This document shows, one piece after another, positions 45,388 to 54,356 of a stretch of 64,000 bases of DNA. The notes beneath the pieces are model-generated. The model was not told the origin of the DNA, made no database searches, and was given only the letters and a program-made list of their open reading frames with translations. The stretch is from Acinetobacter sp. WCHA55 (GTDB lineage: Bacteria; Pseudomonadota; Gammaproteobacteria; Pseudomonadales; Moraxellaceae), in NCBI RefSeq assembly GCF_002165305.2, contig NZ_CP032286.1:2418001-2482000 (forward strand), in the 5' to 3' direction. The position numbers were made by a program, and so were the translations under genes. Every line of letters starts with the position of its first letter. Position 1 is the first letter of the stretch.

Positions 45388-45661
45388 TAGAAAAGGCGCT
45401 GTGGTTGAATATATAAAATCTTACCGATCAGTTAAGCAATCAGACGCTCTTTTTGAGCCGCCAATATTTTTGATATGCGGAAGCGTCATCCGCAACCTGC
45501 ATGTCCATTTAAAAGGTATGTTTTTGCAAAATGATCATTTAAATGTAGAAAAGAAAAAGGTTTTGTGGATGACAAATGTTTTTGGTTTTTTTGGCTCAAC
45601 AAAAGAATGGACGAGCTCCAAATATTGAATTTTAAAATACGAAGATTCCATCATGAACGAC

Positions 45662-45695
45662 AAAAAGTTAAGGAGTCTCTATAAAACTCCTTAAC
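45662..45695 (-). terminator. Terminator after the porin gene
   Basis: Perfect 10-bp stem GTTAAGGAGT / ACTCCTTAAC with a 9-nt loop and TTTTT after it on the minus strand. Confidence 0.9.
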
Positions 45696-45744
45696 TGATC
45701 AGTATTAATCTGTATAAGCCTTGCCCTTTTCTATCACTTAAACA

Positions 45745-46869
45745 TTAAAATTTGTATTCGATCCCTGTGCCGACTACAGGTTGTTTGGTTTCAAATGATG
45801 CTTGTTCAAGTGTCAAAATTCCTGCGTAGCCATAAGCTTTAACTTGCTTGGTAAAGGCATAGTCAGCACCTGCAATAAACTGCTGCGCATCAAAGTCATC
45901 TTTAGTCGTTTTAAAGCTGGTTGAGTTTTGGCTGTATTGAGCTTTCACTGTCCAAGCTTTGGCTGTCGGTAAATTATATTCAGCCCCAACCAACCAGCCT
46001 TGTGCGTCGTCTATAGTAGCTGCGGCAGCATCGTTGCCTTGTACATCCGCGACTTCAGAAGTTTGATATAAGGCTTTCAGTGCCAAACCATTATTCAGAT
46101 TTACTCGACCAATGGCACGCAAGGTATCTGCTGCTGCAAAGGCACTGCCTGCCACCCCGCCCGTTACCTCAGGCGCTGATGCATTTAAAATGCCACGTCC
46201 TGCAAAAGTTGACGGAATGGCCTTATCATAACCAATACCTGCAACAAAATTTTTACTGTCATACACTACTGATGCTGACCATGCATCGCCCAGACCACGC
46301 CCTGCAACTTTTGCTCCGCCTTTAGACTTTTCAATCCCCCCAGCTTCACCAGTGGCTAACAGAGCAGTAGCTTTCAGTTTTCCTGTGCCAAGCCCCCAAG
46401 CTGGCGTTTCATAGACCAACACGTTATCGACTCGGTTTTCACCCGTGAAAATCCCCGCCACATCGGCTTTGTTGGCCACATAGTTATTAAAGGTATCTAC
46501 CACTGAAGACAGTTGTTTAACTGGGGTATCAATTTTACCAACTTTCAATGTGCCCAATCTCTGGTCTTGTAAGCCAACAAGTAAATTACGTGGAACAAAA
46601 GTATCTGTGCTCCCCCCATTGTCCACATAGAAGGTAAATTCTGCTTGATATAATGCATTTAAACGATCTGTGAGTTTTTCTTCGCCTTTTAACCCCAAAA
46701 AGGAGTTGTTTGAGTTCAACTCGACCACATCGCGATCTTTATTTGGCGAGGCATTGTCTTCAGGTAAATAATCGGCCGTGACATCAATTTCACCATAAAA
46801 AGTAGGTGCTGCGAATGTTACCCCTGCCACTAAACTTAAAGCGATTGCGGCTGCAATTTGTGTTTTCAC
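45745..46869 (-). CDS. Outer-membrane porin (Gram-negative general porin type)
   Basis: A 374-residue beta-barrel porin. The signal peptide is MKTQIAAAIALSLVAGVTFA and the mature chain starts APTFYGEIDV. The constriction-loop-like block NLLVGLQDQRLGTLKVGKID and alternating strands run to a C-terminal Phe (GIEYKF), the BAM signal. GTG at 46869 is preferred: its AGGA lies 10 nt upstream, while the TTG at 46875 is only 4 nt from it; both are possible. An inverted repeat covers the upstream leader. Substrate not determinable. Confidence 0.88.
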   Translation of the reverse strand: MKTQIAAAIALSLVAGVTFAAPTFYGEIDVTADYLPEDNASPNKDRDVVELNSNNSFLGLKGEEKLTDRLNALYQAEFTFYVDNGGSTDTFVPRNLLVGLQDQRLGTLKVGKIDTPVKQLSSVVDTFNNYVANKADVAGIFTGENRVDNVLVYETPAWGLGTGKLKATALLATGEAGGIEKSKGGAKVAGRGLGDAWSASVVYDSKNFVAGIGYDKAIPSTFAGRGILNASAPEVTGGVAGSAFAAADTLRAIGRVNLNNGLALKALYQTSEVADVQGNDAAAATIDDAQGWLVGAEYNLPTAKAWTVKAQYSQNSTSFKTTKDDFDAQQFIAGADYAFTKQVKAYGYAGILTLEQASFETKQPVVGTGIEYKF

Positions 46870-46883
46870 TATCAAAATATCCT

Positions 46884-46911
46884 ACGGTAAATTTGTTACA
46901 AATATTACCGT
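46884..46911 (-). promoter_or_regulatory. Inverted repeat in the porin leader
   Basis: ACGGTAAATTTG and CAAATATTACCGT with a TTA between, matching except for one inserted base. It lies just 5' of the RBS, so it could be an operator or a leader hairpin affecting ribosome access. Confidence 0.5.
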
Positions 46912-47010
46912 TCAGACATATGTGACAGAACAATTAAAAAAATATTTAGTTATATTTTTTAATTGTTTACATCACTATTTAGCACTTTTTATGATTTATT
47001 TATGAATGAA

Positions 47011-48267
47011 TTATGAAAGGTCTGAATGCATCGCAATGCCACGCCATTTGAAGATAAACCACAGGCTCAACATCGCAATGACCACAATCATACACAGATA
47101 ATTAAAATAGCCGAGCCAATCTCCCAGCAGACCGCTCACACTATACAAGCCACCACTGACAGTGGCCATCAATGCCACTTGAAAAGTAAAGTCCGTACCT
47201 GCCAAATGTTTGCGACTGTACTGCATTACTAGGGTGAGCATGACCACCAACAGCATCGATGAAGTCATATCTTCAAAGGCATTAATTAGATAAATCAGCC
47301 ACGGCTGAATACTGTGCTGATTTTCATATTGAAAGGCTAACCATGTATAAGCCGCCAGACTGAATATTTTTAGTACCGAATACAGTACTAAAGCCGTGAC
47401 ACGGCGAATAAATTTCAAACTATAGCCAGCAAGTCCAGCACCCATTAAAGCGGCACAGGCCCCCAGCATGGTCACATATAGACCAATCTGGGAAAAACTT
47501 AAGCCTAAATCAACCATTAAAGGCTTCAATAGTGGCCCTGCTAAACCATCCGCTACTTTAAAACTCAAAAGTACTGCTAACCATGCCGCGAGTACAGGAC
47601 TTTGGACAAAATAAGCTAAATAGTTTTTGATCTGTTGAAAATTGAAAGATACGGTTTGCGTTTCTGAAACCTTTCTATGCTGTGGCTCTGAGTAAACTAA
47701 AATAGGCACTGTATTTATAAAAACAATTGCCGCCAAAATCAAAAAAGTAAATTGCCAACTCAGCCAATCCAGTGCCCACAAGATTGCCCCGCCACCAACT
47801 ATAAAACCAAGACGCGATCCAATCACCTGAAAGGTATTACCCCAGTGCTGTTGCTCCCCTTTTAAAATATTGACCGCCAACCCATCGGTTGCAATATCTT
47901 GCGTTGCCCCTAGCAAATTCATACTGAGTAGGCCCACAAAGAAAGCCCATAAATAAATAGGTTGATTTAATCCATCAATCGGGAGGAAAGATAGTCCGAT
48001 CAGCACCAGTACAGTAAGAAACTGTAATGGAATAATCCAACTCCGATAGTGGCCGAAATGGGTGATCCCAAAACGATCTAACACTGGTGCCCAAAACACT
48101 TTAATCGACCACGGCAACATCAGCAGTCCGAAGCCCCCAATCTGTGCCAATGACACACCCTGTGCTCTTAAAATGACAGGCAAGGCATGGGTCATAAACC
48201 CAACAGGTAAGCCCTGCGCCCAATACAATGAAAACAGCAAAATATATACATTGCGAGTCTGTAGCAT
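47011..48267 (-). CDS. MFS permease (AmpG-like)
   Basis: A 418-residue inner-membrane transporter. The frame extends to 48459, but ATG 48267 (MLQTRNVYILLFSLYWAQG) has AGGA 6 nt upstream and gives a normal N-terminus. About 12 hydrophobic segments. The blocks SIKVFWAPVLDRFG and LLGATQDIATDGLAV are typical of AmpG-type muropeptide permeases. Divergent from the acyltransferase gene. AmpG recycles cell-wall fragments; other MFS roles cannot be excluded. Confidence 0.82.
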   Translation of the reverse strand: MLQTRNVYILLFSLYWAQGLPVGFMTHALPVILRAQGVSLAQIGGFGLLMLPWSIKVFWAPVLDRFGITHFGHYRSWIIPLQFLTVLVLIGLSFLPIDGLNQPIYLWAFFVGLLSMNLLGATQDIATDGLAVNILKGEQQHWGNTFQVIGSRLGFIVGGGAILWALDWLSWQFTFLILAAIVFINTVPILVYSEPQHRKVSETQTVSFNFQQIKNYLAYFVQSPVLAAWLAVLLSFKVADGLAGPLLKPLMVDLGLSFSQIGLYVTMLGACAALMGAGLAGYSLKFIRRVTALVLYSVLKIFSLAAYTWLAFQYENQHSIQPWLIYLINAFEDMTSSMLLVVMLTLVMQYSRKHLAGTDFTFQVALMATVSGGLYSVSGLLGDWLGYFNYLCMIVVIAMLSLWFIFKWRGIAMHSDLS

Positions 48268-48401
48268 GCTGTTCCTATATATAGATTGGTCAAAATGTTC
48301 ATCTGAGATCGGTATCCGTTTACTTTTTTTGCCAATGAATTCAAGCCGATCAGTGCTTATGATGAGATCATATACATCTTGGTCGATTGAGTATAATAAC
48401 A

Positions 48402-49031
48402 ATGAACCAATATTTTCCAGAGCTACCAGATCAAGTCCCAAGTCGTAACTCATCTGCATTCACTCGCACTATTTTTAAGCAGCTTTATTTGGCGCAAGGT
48501 TGGCGCTTTGTTGGTGAATTTCCCAACCTGCCTAAAGCGGTAGCAATTATCTCACCACATACCTCCAATATCGATGCATGGCATGGCTTTACGGCTCTAT
48601 TAGGCTTAGGCCTGCAAATCACTATTTTTGGTAAGAACAGTTTGTTTCATACCCCGCTGAAACCGCTACTTGAGTGGGTTGGTGTCATTCCTGTCAATCG
48701 TACCCATGCCCAAGGTTTAACCCAAGACATTATCGCGATTATTAACAGCAAAGAAAAAATTTGGGTCGGGATGGCACCTGAAGGTACACGTAAACACGCC
48801 GAATCCATCCGTAGTGGCTTTTATCGCATTGCGTATGGTGCACAGATTCCGATTGTGATGTTTTCCTTTGACTATGCGCAAAAAACCATCCACTGCTTGG
48901 GTGTATTTCATCCTACTGGAAATTTTGAGCAAGACCTAGAGCATATTTTAGACCTGTATATCGGCAAATTTTCAGCCAAGAACCCCAAATGGTTGGCCAA
49001 GCCTTTACAAAAACGCTTAAAAAATAGCTAG
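48402..49031 (+). CDS. Lysophospholipid acyltransferase family protein (PlsC-like)
   Basis: A 209-residue acyltransferase of the PlsC/LPLAT superfamily. Catalytic HxxxxD is in SPHTSNIDAWHG. The acceptor block is APEGTRKHAESI, the PEGTR-type motif. No transmembrane segment is strong. ATG at 48402 is chosen over the TTG at 48387. Acylation of a glycerolipid or related molecule is the family reaction; the acceptor is unknown. Confidence 0.85.
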   Translation: MNQYFPELPDQVPSRNSSAFTRTIFKQLYLAQGWRFVGEFPNLPKAVAIISPHTSNIDAWHGFTALLGLGLQITIFGKNSLFHTPLKPLLEWVGVIPVNRTHAQGLTQDIIAIINSKEKIWVGMAPEGTRKHAESIRSGFYRIAYGAQIPIVMFSFDYAQKTIHCLGVFHPTGNFEQDLEHILDLYIGKFSAKNPKWLAKPLQKRLKNS

Positions 49032-49096
49032 TAAATCAAGGTCGAATCTGCTGAGATGTGCACCATTATTTGTTTTACGTTTTAGTACTTTTGACC

Positions 49097-50014
49097 ATGA
49101 ATTTTGCTCGTTTATCTCTGATTGGTACACTCACACTGACTATGGCAGGATGTGATCTTGCATCAAAGAAAACACCTCCAACAACTCCCATTCAAGCCCG
49201 CGAACCTGTGATTGCGATTGCACTCGGCGGCGGCGGTGCTAAGGGTTTTGCACATATTGGGGTACTTAAAGTTTTAGAGTCGCATGGTATTAAACCTAAA
49301 ATTGTCACGGGAACAAGTGCGGGAAGTTTTGTAGGTAGTATCTATGCCAGTGGTAAAACTCCATTCCAACTTCAACAAATTGCGTTGACCTTAAAAGAAT
49401 CGGACATTCGAGACTTAACCCTCAACTCCCAGGGGTTTGTTCAAGGTCAAAAGCTACAAGACTATGTCAACAAACATGTCGGCAATAAACCGATTCAACA
49501 GTTCCCTATCCGCTTTGCAGCGGTAGCAACCCGTCTCGACACTGGACGTAAAGCTGACTTTATCAAAGGCAATGCGGGCCAAGCCGTACGTGCTTCATGC
49601 AGTATTCCGAATGTTTTTGTCCCTGCGGTGATTGGCGGAACCAAGTATGTTGATGGCGGTCTTGTCAGCCCAATTCCAGTGAAAACTGCCAAAGATATGG
49701 GTGCGGATATTGTAATTGCGGTTGATATTTCAGCCCGCCCTGTCGGCAACAAACCCCTCAATATGTGGGGTTTGCTCGACCAGACCATTAATATTATGGG
49801 GCAACAAAGCATCAATGAGGAATTGAGCCAAGCGACTGTGGTGATTCAGCCCAAAGTCGGACATTTGGGCACTTTGGACTTAAAAGCCAGCAATCAATCT
49901 ATTTTAGAAGGTGAAAAAGCCGCACAACTCAAAATTAAATCGATCGAAAAAGCTATTGTCGATTTTAAAAAGACTCCTGCTGCTTTTAAACCTGCTCCTA
50001 AAGCCAAATTCTAA
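49097..50014 (+). CDS. Patatin-like phospholipase lipoprotein
   Basis: A 305-residue lipoprotein of the patatin/RssA-like family. The signal has lipobox MAGC. Oxyanion motif GGGGAKGFAHIG, nucleophile elbow GTSAGS, and the Asp dyad partner in YVDGGLVSP are intact. It is expected in the periplasm or on the inner leaflet. ATG 49097 is chosen because it yields the lipoprotein signal; GTG 49058 would add 13 residues. Substrate unknown. Confidence 0.85.
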   Translation: MNFARLSLIGTLTLTMAGCDLASKKTPPTTPIQAREPVIAIALGGGGAKGFAHIGVLKVLESHGIKPKIVTGTSAGSFVGSIYASGKTPFQLQQIALTLKESDIRDLTLNSQGFVQGQKLQDYVNKHVGNKPIQQFPIRFAAVATRLDTGRKADFIKGNAGQAVRASCSIPNVFVPAVIGGTKYVDGGLVSPIPVKTAKDMGADIVIAVDISARPVGNKPLNMWGLLDQTINIMGQQSINEELSQATVVIQPKVGHLGTLDLKASNQSILEGEKAAQLKIKSIEKAIVDFKKTPAAFKPAPKAKF

Positions 50015-50111
50015 AAAATTTGATTTTTAATATTCAAAGACTTATTCATCTGCTAAATTGATATAGATGCTTCTGCATCTATATCCCTATAACGAATATA
50101 TGAGTAGATGT

Positions 50112-50585
50112 ATGGAATTTGCTTTTGAGCCTTGGCACTGGTTTGTATTGGGCGTTCTGTTAATGTTATCAGAGCTCATTCTGCCTGCTTTTGCTGCATT
50201 GTGGTTCGGTATTGCGGCCATTATGGTCGGTATTCTGTATTGGATGTTCCCAATGATGGGCGTTACCACGCAGTTTGTGACGTGGATTGTTCTGTCTATT
50301 CTATGCACTTTACTTTGGTTTAAGTTTATTAAACCGCTTTCTACAGATAAGACCAAAGCTGGACTTTCTCGCGAAGCAACCATTGGTCAAATTGGGATGG
50401 TGATTCAAGCAACGCCAGAGAGTGAACACATTCGTGTTCGTTTTCCCATCCCAGTGCTTGGTTCAGATGAATGGAACTGTCGTACTTTAGATACAGTCCA
50501 TGTTGGCGACCGTGTTCGTGTCGTTGAAATTCTTGGCAATGACTTGATGGTCAAACCACACCTCTCAACCCATGAAAATATATAA
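50112..50585 (+). CDS. NfeD-family membrane protein
   Basis: A 157-residue NfeD-like protein: two to three hydrophobic segments near the N-terminus (HWFVLGVLLMLSELILPAF region), then an OB-fold beta domain (GQIGMVIQATPESEH, RVVEILGNDLMV). It is 14 nt upstream of an SPFH protein, the usual NfeD-SPFH pairing. The ATG at 50112 is preferred; 50100 is possible. Probably assembles with the SPFH oligomer in membrane microdomains. Confidence 0.86.
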   Translation: MEFAFEPWHWFVLGVLLMLSELILPAFAALWFGIAAIMVGILYWMFPMMGVTTQFVTWIVLSILCTLLWFKFIKPLSTDKTKAGLSREATIGQIGMVIQATPESEHIRVRFPIPVLGSDEWNCRTLDTVHVGDRVRVVEILGNDLMVKPHLSTHENI

Positions 50586-50599
50586 AAGTGAGTGAAACC

Positions 50600-51457
50600 A
50601 TGTCTGGTGGATTTATTATTGTTTTAGCTCTTTTAGCTTTTGCCGCAGTGACCATCTTTAAAGGGGTCCGCATTGTACCTCAAGGTTATAAATGGATCGT
50701 GCAACGTTTGGGTAAATATCATAATACTTTGAGCCCAGGTCTAAACTTTGTTATTCCTTATGTCGATGAAGTGGCTTATAAAGTTACAACCAAAGACATT
50801 GTATTGGACATTCCCTCTCAAGAAGTGATTACCCGCGATAATGCTGTTTTGCTGATGAATGCAGTGGCCTATATCAACATCACCACGCCTGTGAATGCCG
50901 TCTATGGGATTGAAAACTATACATGGGCCATTCAAAACTTAGTGCAAACTTCACTGCGTTCAATCGTTGGTGAAATGGATCTTGATGATGCACTATCGTC
51001 TCGTGATCACATTAAGGCTAAACTTAAGGCAGCCATTTCTGATGATATCTCCGACTGGGGCATTACTCTAAAAACCGTTGAAATTCAAGATATTCAACCG
51101 TCTTCAACCATGCAAGCTGCGATGGAAGCTCAAGCGGCTGCTGAACGCCAACGTCGTGCGACCGTGACCAAAGCGGATGGTGAAAAACAAGCAGCGATTT
51201 TAGAGGCAGATGGTCGTTTAGAGGCGTCTCGTCGTGACGCAGAAGCACAAGTGGTCTTAGCTGAGTCTTCTCAACGCGCCATCGAAATGGTCACTTCGGC
51301 TGTGGGTGACAAGGAAATTCCAGTGGCTTACTTGTTGGGCGAACAATATGTCAAAGCAATGCAAGACATGTCTAAATCGAACAATGCTAAAACAGTGGTG
51401 TTGCCAGCCGATATTTTAAGTACCATTCGTGGTGTTATGGGACGTAAAGACATCTAA
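50600..51457 (+). CDS. SPFH/stomatin-like protein (QmcA-type)
   Basis: A 285-residue membrane-anchored SPFH protein. One N-terminal hydrophobic segment (FIIVLALLAFAAVTIF) is followed by the SPFH domain: VPQGYKWIVQRLGKYH, LSPGLNFVIPYVDEV. The distal coiled coil is AAMEAQAAAERQRRATVTKADGEKQAAIL (quoted in part AAMEAQAAAERQRRA). Family members modulate FtsH-type proteolysis and membrane organisation. Paired with NfeD just upstream. ATG 50600 is favoured over GTG 50588. Confidence 0.9.
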   Translation: MSGGFIIVLALLAFAAVTIFKGVRIVPQGYKWIVQRLGKYHNTLSPGLNFVIPYVDEVAYKVTTKDIVLDIPSQEVITRDNAVLLMNAVAYINITTPVNAVYGIENYTWAIQNLVQTSLRSIVGEMDLDDALSSRDHIKAKLKAAISDDISDWGITLKTVEIQDIQPSSTMQAAMEAQAAAERQRRATVTKADGEKQAAILEADGRLEASRRDAEAQVVLAESSQRAIEMVTSAVGDKEIPVAYLLGEQYVKAMQDMSKSNNAKTVVLPADILSTIRGVMGRKDI

Positions 51458-51482
51458 CTGATGCTTGGTTTGATTGAATGAG

Positions 51483-51505
51483 GGCAGCTTTCGAGCTGTC
51501 TTTTT
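51483..51505 (+). terminator. Terminator after the SPFH gene
   Basis: Stem GGCAGCT / AGCTGTC (one G-T pair), loop TTCG, then TTTTT. Confidence 0.88.
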
Positions 51506-51548
51506 ATTGTGGTTGAGAAAAAACCTAAGCCTCTAAGGAACAAACATT

Positions 51549-51577
51549 AAAAAGAGGACACGCTATGTCCTCTTTTT
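51549..51577 (-). terminator. Terminator after the polyprenyl synthase gene
   Basis: Perfect 12-bp stem AAAAAGAGGACA / TGTCCTCTTTTT with a 5-nt loop. Confidence 0.9.
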
Positions 51578-51595
51578 AAATCTAAACACTGAAAC

Positions 51596-52507
51596 TTAGC
51601 TTTGACGAGCCAATAAAAACTGTGAAATCTGATTAAGTTCTGCTGCCGCATCAGTTGGGAAATAAGCCAGGGCAGCAAAGGCTTGATCATGCAAAGTTTT
51701 GGCATACTCTTGTGCAGCGCCTAGCCCCATCAAGGCTGGATAAGTCGATTTTTCAACTTGCTCATCCTTCCCTGCTGTTTTACCCAGTACATCTGTATTT
51801 GAAATGATATCTAAAATATCGTCTTGCACCTGAAAAGCCAAACCAATTGCCTGTGCATATTCGCGTAACTTTGGAATCGCTTGATCGCATCCGTCAAATA
51901 CAGTCACCGCGGCCATCATGACCGCAGCAGAAATCAATGCACCCGTTTTATTCCGATGGATATTTTCAAGTGCAGTCTGATCGACACGTTTACCTTCGGC
52001 TTGTAGGTCAAGGACTTGGCCACACACCATTTTAGAACTTGCTGTCGCTAAAATTTGCATCTGCTTCAGTACAATACTCTGATCAACCACTGGGCCAGCA
52101 TCAAACAGTCGGCTACCTAAAATTTCAAATGCCATGGATTGCAAGATATCACCCGCAAGCAAAGCTGTATCTTCACCATAAGCCACATGGCAGGTCGGCT
52201 GACCACGGCGCAAAAGATCATTGTCCATACACGGCAAATCATCATGTGCCAAGGAATAACAATGAATCAGTTCCACAGCCACAGCGGCGCGACGCACGGC
52301 AGCGACATTATTGTTTGGATTTAAATGTGCCGTGGCATAGCACAGTGCAGGACGTACACGTTTGCCACCTAACATGACCGCATGATGCACGGCGCTCTTT
52401 AACGGTTCCGGAATTGAAAAAGCATCAAGTGCCGTCAATAAATCATCGTGAATACGTTGTTGAGCCTGTTGGAGTGCATTTGCTGATACGTCGGTTAGTG
52501 CTGACAC
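51596..52507 (-). CDS. ispA: Farnesyl-diphosphate synthase (polyprenyl synthetase)
   Basis: A 303-residue cytoplasmic prenyltransferase making farnesyl diphosphate for isoprenoid quinones and undecaprenyl carriers. First aspartate-rich motif HDDLPCMDND, second QVQDDILD, with LGGKRVRPALC before them. The open frame starts at TTG 52525, but GTG at 52507 has GAGG 5 nt upstream and gives an N-terminal length like E. coli IspA. No dxs or xseB adjoins it. Homologous short-chain synthases are possible. Confidence 0.9.
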   Translation of the reverse strand: MSALTDVSANALQQAQQRIHDDLLTALDAFSIPEPLKSAVHHAVMLGGKRVRPALCYATAHLNPNNNVAAVRRAAVAVELIHCYSLAHDDLPCMDNDLLRRGQPTCHVAYGEDTALLAGDILQSMAFEILGSRLFDAGPVVDQSIVLKQMQILATASSKMVCGQVLDLQAEGKRVDQTALENIHRNKTGALISAAVMMAAVTVFDGCDQAIPKLREYAQAIGLAFQVQDDILDIISNTDVLGKTAGKDEQVEKSTYPALMGLGAAQEYAKTLHDQAFAALAYFPTDAAAELNQISQFLLARQS

Positions 52508-52787
52508 ATTCGCCTCGAATAACAATAGGATAAATTAATCTGGTGCTCAATTTGACTGAGCCGATCATTTGAAATGATCTGTTGGCATGATACTGCTTTC
52601 TGCCCGCTTTCTCTATGCCGAAACTACAAACAAGGCACAGTATTCTATTAATTTTTGCAGACTAGATGATAGGAATGACTTTTCTACTATTTCAAGTAGC
52701 CATTACACAAGCAATCAAGCTCTAAAATTCACAGCTCATACTCTTGGTTATCTTTAGACTTTATTATCGCAGACCTAGAGTTGACAT
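52508..52787. other. Intergenic region between ispA and prpF
   Basis: No gene seen. Moderately AT-rich; the ispA promoter must lie at its low-coordinate end. Confidence 0.5.
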
Positions 52788-52815
52788 AAAAAAGCCTCTG
52801 CAAAGAGAGGCTTTT
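52788..52815 (-). terminator. Terminator after prpF
   Basis: Stem AGCCTCT / AGAGGCT with a 6-nt loop and T-run on the minus strand. Confidence 0.88.
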
Positions 52816-52823
52816 ACATCGTG

Positions 52824-54014
52824 TTAATCCAAACTTTCAGCGGGAATACGCACCCAACCTTCCATCAATACGCGAGCACTACGACTCATGACCGCTTTTT
52901 TCACTACCCACTGACCATTTTCTTGTATCGCCTGCGCACCCACACGTAAGGTCCCTGAAGGATGACCAAAACGAACGGCTTCACGTGCTCCACCTCCCGC
53001 GGCCAAATTGACCAAGGTTCCTGGTATCGCTGCTGCAGTACCAATGGCAACAGCTGCTGTCCCCATCATGGCATGATGGAGTTTACCCATAGAAAGTGCA
53101 CGAACCAATAAATCGGTGTCTTGCTCTGTAATGGTTTTACCACTCGATGAAACATATTGTTTTGGCTTAGAAACAAAAGCAATTTTAGGCGTGTGCTGAC
53201 GACTGGCAGCTTCAGAAATGTCTTGAATCAGCCCCATCTTTTTTGCACCATGGGCACGAATGGTTTCAAAACGCGCTAAAGCTTTGGCATCGCCATTAAT
53301 TGCGTCTTGTAATTCGCTCCCCGTGTAGCCAATGTCTTCTGCATTTAAGAAAATGGTCGGAATGCCTGCATTGATAAATGTTGCTTGGAAACGACCAACC
53401 TCAGGAACCTCTAAAGTGTCGACCAAATTCCCTGTTGGGAACATGGCACCACCTTCTTCACCATCATCGGCCGGATCTAAAAATTCAATTTGCACTTCTG
53501 CAGCAGGGAACGTCACACCATCAAGTTCGAAATCACCTGTTTCTTGAACTTGTCCGTGCGTAATAGGTACATGTGCAATAATGGTTTTTTGAATATTCAC
53601 CTGCCAAATGCGAACTGTACAGATGCCATTTTCTGGAATACGTTCAGCATCGACCAAACCATTTGAAATCGCAAATGAACCCACCGCAGCGGTTAAGTTA
53701 CCGCAGTTCCCACTCCAGTCGACAAACGGCCGATCAATCGATACCTGCCCAAATAAATAGTCGACATCATGTTCAGGCTGTTGGCTCTTCGCTAAAATCA
53801 CCGTTTTACTGGTACTCGACGTTGCACCACCCATACCATCAATCTGCTTTGCATAAGGATCGGGGCTGCCAATTACGCGGAGCAATAATTGATCTCGAAC
53901 ACGCCCAGCCTGTTGCGCGGCTTCTGGGAGGTCACCTAATTTAAAGAATACACCCTTACTGGTCCCTCCACGCATATAGGTTGCTGGAATTTTGATTTGC
54001 GGTGCAAAACTCAT
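52824..54014 (-). CDS. prpF: PrpF-type 2-methylaconitate isomerase homologue
   Basis: A 396-residue protein, the normal PrpF length. The start ATG 54014 (MSFAPQIKIPATYMRGGTSK) has AAGGA 10 nt upstream, whereas the longer frame to 54041 does not. PrpF isomerises 2-methylaconitate in the methylcitrate cycle alongside AcnD. Signature YMRGGTSKGVFF and GMGGATSSTSKT are present, and the active-site Lys lies near the start. No prpB, prpC or acnD is next to it, so it may be a stand-alone isomerase with another substrate. Confidence 0.88.
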   Translation of the reverse strand: MSFAPQIKIPATYMRGGTSKGVFFKLGDLPEAAQQAGRVRDQLLLRVIGSPDPYAKQIDGMGGATSSTSKTVILAKSQQPEHDVDYLFGQVSIDRPFVDWSGNCGNLTAAVGSFAISNGLVDAERIPENGICTVRIWQVNIQKTIIAHVPITHGQVQETGDFELDGVTFPAAEVQIEFLDPADDGEEGGAMFPTGNLVDTLEVPEVGRFQATFINAGIPTIFLNAEDIGYTGSELQDAINGDAKALARFETIRAHGAKKMGLIQDISEAASRQHTPKIAFVSKPKQYVSSSGKTITEQDTDLLVRALSMGKLHHAMMGTAAVAIGTAAAIPGTLVNLAAGGGAREAVRFGHPSGTLRVGAQAIQENGQWVVKKAVMSRSARVLMEGWVRIPAESLD

Positions 54015-54356
54015 TTTTATTGAATCCTTCATATTTATCATTGTGTTAAGTCAAGCATGCTGATTTAACTTTGGTTCATAATACCTTTTTTCAATATCCA
54101 TGCGTAACGTACAGGACTTTAGTCTAAGTAAGTATAAAAAAAAACCATTTGTGAACGTCCAGTTTCCAAATAAAATTCCCGATTTTTTAATTTAAATAAA
54201 ATTAATATATTGATTCATATGTTTTTTATTTACATTTTATTACACATTATTTTTCATATGAATAATAACTTTTTTTCATGAATTTTGAGCTACTATGCGA
54301 TTTCTTCACGATCTATTACAATCGGAAACACTTAACCATTGTCGGGCTGAAATAAC
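54015..54356. other. Divergent AT-rich region upstream of the first permease
   Basis: Contains promoters for prpF and the permease. No gene or clear operator found; rich in A/T runs. Confidence 0.5.

Larger units (their letters stand above)
45324..45744. other. Intergenic region between pmrC and the porin gene
   Basis: About 420 bp. It holds the pmrC promoter and PmrA box at one end and the porin terminator at the other. A 75-codon GTG-started frame (45401-45628) has no RBS or family and is not called. Confidence 0.6.

Noticed and set aside
45401..45628. 75-codon GTG frame upstream of pmrC
   Set aside because: No RBS or recognisable domain; it runs over the PmrA box region antisense.
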